Assembly: GCA_003601695.1 (NCBI GenBank)
Contig: PIYH01000046.1
Span: forward strand, 1-9,528
Length of the DNA: 9,528 nucleotides
Direction of reading: 5' to 3'
Origin: Candidatus Bathyarchaeota archaeon
Lineage (GTDB): Archaea > Thermoproteota > Bathyarchaeia > Bathyarchaeales > DTEX01
Position 1 is the stretch's first letter, and every line of letters begins with the position of its first letter. A program made the position numbers and the translations under genes. Under the pieces are notes generated by a model. It saw nothing but the letters and a program-made list of their open reading frames with translations. It ran no database searches and had not been told where the DNA came from. Shown here piece by piece: positions 5,640-9,528 of this stretch.

Positions 5640-8600
5640 AAAAAAGAAAAGGATTTCTATTTCTCTTATTTCTCCTCTTCTTATCTCCAGTTAGCACTCT
5701 AAACACGTCTGTATCTCTGGAAACAGATAAAGGATATACGATCAACGTGTGGATCGTTCTTCACTTCAGAGATTACGTAACAGACCTGCCGATATCAAAT
5801 ATTTCAGTGGCAGTCACGATAGATACGCCCTTTCCGCCATGGCGGAAGCATATAGGGCCTCTTAGAATTAACAAGACGGGAACAATCCAATCTTTCCTAG
5901 GAGAATTGGAGATCAGAGGATATACGAGGGGAGAGCTAGAGAAGAAGACAACTAACGATTTAAGGAAGATAGCTAGCAACATTGGAATCTCCGAGATGGG
6001 AGGCAAAACAGAGCTGATTAAAAGAATCATGGATGCTCAGCAGCTTTCCGAATGGAAGAGGCTTCTTAAATCGTCTAGCCTTCTAGAGCTTCAGCTATCA
6101 GATAACTATACTTTGATTAAGGTTGGAAACAGGTATCTGGAAGAGACAAGATATACCGCAGATTACGTCGCCAACATAACGATGTATAAAGACCTTAAGA
6201 TGAATCTTGCGTATACTATTGAAGACAATTCAACCCTGCTCGTTGAAGGAAACATCTGGTTGCTTAAGGGAAAAGTCATACGGGTCTCCGACTGTAACCC
6301 TATCAGTGGAGATCGTGAACCTCTTTTTTTGAACCCCGCGGTTAAGACGGAAATGGGAAGCGGAGAAAGTGATTACGAGAGCTACTATCTAGTTCCAATA
6401 AACTATAGGGTAAAAGTGTTTTATAAGGTTAGAAGCTGGGGGGAATACGAAACTAGGAAGAGCAGGCTTGATGAACGGATCTTCTCCCCCTTCACGGTTA
6501 AGGTTGATGAGAATACCACAGTAATAAATTGGATGCTGCACGCTGCAAGGGAATATGTGAATTGGCAAAAGCAAATCCTCAATAAAGAACTGGAATGGTT
6601 AAAGTCTTGTGGATATCCATTAGAAAGAGAAAATGCAGAATACGAAGCGATCAAGAAATTATTGAATCGAGTTCTGGAGCTATATGAGAACAGGGAGTAC
6701 ATTTCAGCTCTGGGCGGCGCTAAGATCTCAGATAAAAAACTCACGGAGCTGAAGAATTGGATCGCGGAAACTAAGACTTTAGCTGTGCTTACAACTATCG
6801 GTATTAGTCTATTCGCTTACGGACTAGCCTCTTTAGCCTCAAGCCTCATCTTCGAGGAGCAGACTGAGAGGAAAAAGAGGCTGATCATAAAAGTTATATT
6901 CTTCTCCGCTTTGATGCTAGTGTTCTCTATTACTCATCCCGCCTTAAAGATAGCCTTCACATTCATTATTGGAGCGAGGCATGCCGATCTGCCGCTATCT
7001 TTTATGGGATGCTTCATAGTAGCTGGATTAACGTACTTTCTCATCCAATTAACCTCGCTAAAGAAGAAGCCGATGGGGGATCTAGCATTACAGTTAGGGG
7101 TTAGAAGCCTGAAGAGGAGGCTGTCCAGAACCATACTTACGTTAGCAACCATAACGATAATTGTCTCATCAGCGATAATTTTCGTGAATGTGTCATTGAG
7201 TCGTGAGACAAAAGTTAATAGGCAATGGGAAGGCACGAGCATTCCTGGGGTTATAGTGAAGCCTGACACCCGCCTTGCTCCAGTCAGCGAGTATGACGTA
7301 AATTGGGCTCGCTCACAGGAATGGTGCTTGGACGTAGGATACAGAGAGGGAATAAGAGCTTTTGAGGTCACTAGAGAAGGCAGCATACGACGGACCGGCT
7401 TGTTGATGATAGGTGAAGAAACCATCTACGTTGATATCGTAGGCATAGATCCAGCATTCGTTAAAGATCATTATAACTTAACAGGACGTTTCAGAGGCTC
7501 ATTACAGGAATTCGTGGAGGGAAGGAAAGCTGCGATCATACCATCAACATTCGGAGCTACGCTTAATGAATATGTTACCCTTGCCGTCGAAGAGCTAATA
7601 GAGATCGGCGGCGGGAGACCAGAAAGGGTTAAAAGACCTCTTAGAGAGTTTCGAGTTGTCGGAACATTCGATCCAGCAACTGTCTCCATTAACCTAACTA
7701 AGATTGATAATACCCCTCTCTTCAAGGATCCATCAGCGCTCGTACTGATTCCAATAAAGTCGATAAGGGATCCATCAATCACGATCTCTGAAATCACAAT
7801 TTTAACGAAAGAAGAATTCAACCCTGTAAATATAGCTGAGGAACTAGCATACTCTCTGGCCGCCACCGTGGTTGCGAACAAGGATGAATTGGCGCAAGAA
7901 ATTGTTTGGTCAATCGAGCTTTCAGTTTCCGGCTTGATACCGTTTACGCCGCCCTTACTTATAGCCTGCTTGATGATGTATACGACGATGGCTTCGGTCT
8001 ATGAGGAGAGAAGGAGAGAATTCACCACGCTGGCTACTCTTGGACTAGACCCTAAAAACACATTTAGGGTATTCTTGATTGAGGCTCTTCTGCTTGGATT
8101 GATTGGAACATTCCTCGGCTTCTTCTGCAGCTACATCTTCAGAGCCTCACTATTCCACCTCATGGATGCCGTTGCCCCCTCATATGTCCATTGGTCCATG
8201 CCGGCTATACTTGTGGCACTGCTAACGGGCGTCTTCACTGTCTTTTTAGGGGCATACGTGCCTGCTGTGAGGGCTAAAGGTTTAAGCCTTATGGGCAGAG
8301 AGGAGAGGAGAAGAATAATAGGCGAGCTAGTCTCTGAAGGCGGAGTTACCAGTTTCCAACTACCCATCAGAGAAAGCATTCAGAACGGTGAGATGCTATA
8401 TACCTACGTAAAAGAGACTCTTGGAAAATTCAAAAAGTCCCTAGTAGATCGCCACAGCGTCAAGGGGGAGATTTATCGGGATGGCACCTTTAAAGTATCC
8501 TTTATTGCCCTAGGTGTCGGTCGATCAGTATTAGTGCCATGTGAGATAAAGGGGACGTTAAGGGATGGAGACGTTATTGTACCTATCATAGAGTTTCCAA

Positions 8601-9133
8601 CGAGATTTAAGTCCTACGACCATATTAGAAATATGCTTCGCGATCTAGAGGAGTATATGATAGGATACTCCGCCTGGAAGGAGACGCGGCTTGAATTGAG
8701 GATCGTTAGGGAAGCACCTAAAAGAAGGGAGACGCTGGAAGAAATTCTGGTTAAAATAAGAGACATCATAAATCATATAAAGGATTATAACAGGAAACTC
8801 AGCCTTCTTGAAAGGCGGAGACCGGAACTTTCAGAGGAGATCTACAATGAGTTCAAGGAGAAATATGTGAAATTGATGGAAGAGAAGATGAAGATTTTAA
8901 GGTCTACAGCGACGATTCTGAAGCCATACCGCACTGAACTCAAAAAAGAGATAGACAAGGCGAAGATCGAGGTGGAAAGGCTCACAATCGCCCGTAATCT
9001 AGATGAGATAAGCGAAGAGGAATATATAAGGAAGGGTGGGCCTCTACAGGCTAGACTCAACACATTAAGAGAGAAGCTAAAAGAGATCGACGAGATTTTT
9101 GAATTCCTCAAGGGACCGGTCAGATTAACATAA
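5636..9133 (+). CDS. Giant FtsX/MacB-type membrane permease with SAP-like ectodomain motif and cytosolic coiled-coil tail
   Basis: 1165 residues. MKKRKG plus FLFLLFLLFL (7-16) is a signal peptide or anchor. Residues 22-378 are predicted external: a beta domain, a SAP-like motif (about 103-134, LRKIASNIGI then GGKTELIKRI), and a helical stalk (300-378). TM helices lie near 381-405, 416-446, 455-475, 498-519, 763-787, 811-836 and 855-878. The part from 480 on is a classic FtsX permease: GVRSLKRRLSRTILTL, a 240-residue external loop (520-760), then TM helices around the cytosolic coupling segment YEERRREFTTLATLGL (789-804), which in FtsX/MacB/LolCE contacts the ABC ATPase. Residues 880-1165 form a cytosolic tail: a mixed alpha/beta part, then coiled coil with hairpins (1056-1085, 1112-1148 including DEISEEEYIRKG). 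All sequons fall in predicted external parts. Start ATG shares ATGA with the previous stop; GGAG is 7 bases upstream. No ATPase gene is adjacent. Function unknown; mechanotransmission or export are the plausible roles. Confidence 0.9.
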   Translation: MKKRKGFLFLLFLLFLSPVSTLNTSVSLETDKGYTINVWIVLHFRDYVTDLPISNISVAVTIDTPFPPWRKHIGPLRINKTGTIQSFLGELEIRGYTRGELEKKTTNDLRKIASNIGISEMGGKTELIKRIMDAQQLSEWKRLLKSSSLLELQLSDNYTLIKVGNRYLEETRYTADYVANITMYKDLKMNLAYTIEDNSTLLVEGNIWLLKGKVIRVSDCNPISGDREPLFLNPAVKTEMGSGESDYESYYLVPINYRVKVFYKVRSWGEYETRKSRLDERIFSPFTVKVDENTTVINWMLHAAREYVNWQKQILNKELEWLKSCGYPLERENAEYEAIKKLLNRVLELYENREYISALGGAKISDKKLTELKNWIAETKTLAVLTTIGISLFAYGLASLASSLIFEEQTERKKRLIIKVIFFSALMLVFSITHPALKIAFTFIIGARHADLPLSFMGCFIVAGLTYFLIQLTSLKKKPMGDLALQLGVRSLKRRLSRTILTLATITIIVSSAIIFVNVSLSRETKVNRQWEGTSIPGVIVKPDTRLAPVSEYDVNWARSQEWCLDVGYREGIRAFEVTREGSIRRTGLLMIGEETIYVDIVGIDPAFVKDHYNLTGRFRGSLQEFVEGRKAAIIPSTFGATLNEYVTLAVEELIEIGGGRPERVKRPLREFRVVGTFDPATVSINLTKIDNTPLFKDPSALVLIPIKSIRDPSITISEITILTKEEFNPVNIAEELAYSLAATVVANKDELAQEIVWSIELSVSGLIPFTPPLLIACLMMYTTMASVYEERRREFTTLATLGLDPKNTFRVFLIEALLLGLIGTFLGFFCSYIFRASLFHLMDAVAPSYVHWSMPAILVALLTGVFTVFLGAYVPAVRAKGLSLMGREERRRIIGELVSEGGVTSFQLPIRESIQNGEMLYTYVKETLGKFKKSLVDRHSVKGEIYRDGTFKVSFIALGVGRSVLVPCEIKGTLRDGDVIVPIIEFPTRFKSYDHIRNMLRDLEEYMIGYSAWKETRLELRIVREAPKRRETLEEILVKIRDIINHIKDYNRKLSLLERRRPELSEEIYNEFKEKYVKLMEEKMKILRSTATILKPYRTELKKEIDKAKIEVERLTIARNLDEISEEEYIRKGGPLQARLNTLREKLKEIDEIFEFLKGPVRLT

Positions 9134-9148
9134 TTTTTGAATCTAACC
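9118..9148 (+). terminator. Candidate terminator at the end of the operon
   Basis: GGTCAGATT (9118-9126) and AATCTAACC (9140-9148) are inverted copies with one mismatch, and the loop contains the permease stop codon and a T5 run (9134-9138). The T-run directly after TAA is the part most like an archaeal terminator; the stem may be chance. Confidence 0.35.
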
Positions 9149-9271
9149 TCGGTAATAATTATAGTTGACAGAAATACTTGGGATAAGCTAATAGCGCACG
9201 CAAACGAGGATCCACGAGAACTTTTAAGGGTTAATTTGAATCCGAAAGGCTGGTGGACCGGGGAGATTTGA
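9137..9271 (+). CDS. Possible small or truncated ORF downstream of and in frame with the permease
   Basis: After the permease TAA (9131-9133) the same frame stays open for 45 codons to TGA at 9269-9271. From a TTG at 9137 it gives 44 residues, including VDRNTWDKLIAHANEDPREL then LRVNLNPKG, which has the composition of real protein. The last residues WWTGEI come from sequence that is the reverse complement of a tRNA 3' end, so the gene appears cut off there. There is no SD before the TTG. It could be a small gene, the start of a longer gene truncated at the tRNA-like sequence, or the former C-terminus of the permease lost by a nonsense change. I do not recognise the family. Confidence 0.3.
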   Translation: MNLTSVIIIVDRNTWDKLIAHANEDPRELLRVNLNPKGWWTGEI

Positions 9272-9336
9272 ACTCTTATCTTCCAACTCTAGAGTATATT
9301 TGAAAGCTCTAGATTAAAAACATGAGCGACCCCTTC
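9251..9336 (-). tRNA. Degenerate tRNA or tRNA 3' fragment
   Basis: On the minus strand the segment AGAGTTCAAATCTCCC followed by CGGTCCACCA (9276-9251) has the T-arm consensus GTTCAAATC and an acceptor-like end with encoded CCA. Only three T-stem pairs form, and 15 rather than 16 bases follow the T loop. No 5' strand matching the acceptor (such as GGACCGG) is found in the remaining bases to the right edge. A weak D-arm-like GCTC...GAGC (9324-9327 and 9306-9309) would give an overall length near 86. The anticodon arm cannot be drawn. The call is a tRNA pseudogene or a 3' piece left by integration or recombination; a split-tRNA 3' half is a remote alternative. No isotype can be given. Confidence 0.42.
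9288..9313. repeat. Short inverted repeat within the tRNA-like region
   Basis: TCTAGAG (9288-9294) and CTCTAGA (9307-9313) are perfect 7-base inverted copies around 12 bases. The stem lies where the anticodon arm of the tRNA-like sequence should be, but the loop is too long for one. It could be an intron-type helix or a recombination arm, or chance. Confidence 0.3.
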
Positions 9337-9375
9337 AAACATCCAAATGCAGCATCGAAAATAACTCAGAACACA

Positions 9376-9384
9376 AACAAAAAA
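9376..9384 (-). terminator. T-run downstream of the right-edge minus-strand ORF
   Basis: The minus strand reads TTTTTTGTT from 9384 to 9376, about 50 bases past the TAG at 9433-9435. This is the kind of T-rich tract used for archaeal transcript ends. It supports a transcript entering from the right edge but is weak on its own. Confidence 0.25.
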
Positions 9385-9432
9385 TATATCCCAATCCTCC
9401 TCTCCAAATCTCCTATCAATCGATGGATACTC

Positions 9433-9528
9433 CTAAGCATTTAAGAGCTTCAGCGTTACGGTATGATAGGATACCATTTCACGCATGATCTTCAACATCA
9501 ACCTCCAAGAAGCGGGGTTAATCCGAAT
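9433..9528 (-). CDS. Possible 3' end of a gene entering from the right edge
   Basis: From the right edge one minus-strand frame is open for 31 codons to TAG (9433-9435), while the other two close within 10 codons. The peptide includes INPASWRLMLKIMREM then VSYHTVTLKLLNA, plausible as a C-terminus. GGAGGT inside it, 5 bases before a TTG, would alternatively start a 20-residue peptide. The frame continues open for about 45 codons after the TAG, but that part becomes T-rich and hydrophobic and is probably untranslated. Family not recognised. Confidence 0.33.
   Translation of the reverse strand: MRINPASWRLMLKIMREMVSYHTVTLKLLNA

Noticed and set aside
5832..5847. Perfect 16-bp palindrome TTCCGCCATGGCGGAA
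   Set aside because: It is inside the permease coding region, where the codons for F-P-P-W-R-K account for it; there is no second copy or regulatory context.
6934..7881. Two long minus-strand open frames within the permease gene
   Set aside because: They are antisense to the FtsX core and adjacent loop and show shadow composition with no recognisable feature.
9251..9336. Intact tRNA gene
   Set aside because: The T-stem has only three pairs, one base is missing between T loop and CCA, and no 5' acceptor strand or anticodon arm can be drawn.
9301..9435. TAG at 9433-9435 read through as pyrrolysine, because about 45 codons stay open after it
   Set aside because: The sequence after it becomes T-rich and hydrophobic, includes a T6 run like a terminator, and matches no methylamine methyltransferase. 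TAG is also the ordinary stop of the TRAM and HypE-like genes here.
1..9528. CRISPR array, insertion sequence or transposase
   Set aside because: No spaced direct repeats, terminal inverted repeats or transposase-like protein are seen in the window.

Overview
The window reads as archaeal DNA, probably from a thermophilic or otherwise deeply branching lineage of the TACK/Bathyarchaeia type. The lineage is inference. The reasons are a stand-alone single-TRAM-domain protein (an archaeal hallmark), frequent TTG starts with GGAGGTG-type ribosome binding sites, heavy AGA/AGG arginine use, AT-rich TATA-like promoters, T-run 3' ends, and a tRNA-like 3' end with an encoded CCA.

Layout. (1) 1-1170: a possible gene start leaving the left edge on the minus strand, then a NAD-dependent nucleotide-sugar epimerase/dehydratase on the plus strand. 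A perfect 22-bp A/T palindrome follows its stop and separates it from a convergent minus-strand pair. (2) 1255-2374, minus strand: a 76-residue TRAM protein, preceded by a hairpin-forming leader, and upstream of it the C-terminal half of an AIR-synthase/HypE-like protein whose N-terminal ATP-binding half is missing. Beyond that truncation lie about 180 bases that look like a frameshifted gene remnant. (3) 2509-9133, plus strand: three overlapping genes that form the heart of the window. They encode a cytosolic coiled-coil protein, a signal-peptide and single-TM surface protein made of about six Ig/transthyretin-like beta modules, and a very large FtsX/MacB-type permease. (4) 9134-9528: a short region with a small ORF in the same frame as the permease, a degenerate tRNA (or tRNA 3' fragment) on the minus strand, and the 3' end of another possible minus-strand gene entering from the right edge.

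How the genes may work together. The three-gene operon is the best candidate for an undescribed system. Gene overlaps (31 and 4 bases) indicate translational coupling. All three proteins carry cytosolic helical hairpins of one pattern (LExM-x-R-[ST]-G-[EQ]-V-x-x-S-x-Y-x-x-I-x-x-EL, clearest in the first two and looser in the third), so they could assemble on the inner face of the membrane. The second and third also expose large, sequon-rich domains outside. The permease has the FtsX coupling segment that normally touches an ABC ATPase, but no ATPase gene is in the window. It also has a SAP-like helix-turn-helix motif in its predicted external domain and about 280 residues of cytosolic tail. 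By analogy with FtsEX or MacB, it may transmit cytosolic ATP-driven movement to a cell-surface protein. That is inference; no member can be given a specific function from sequence alone.
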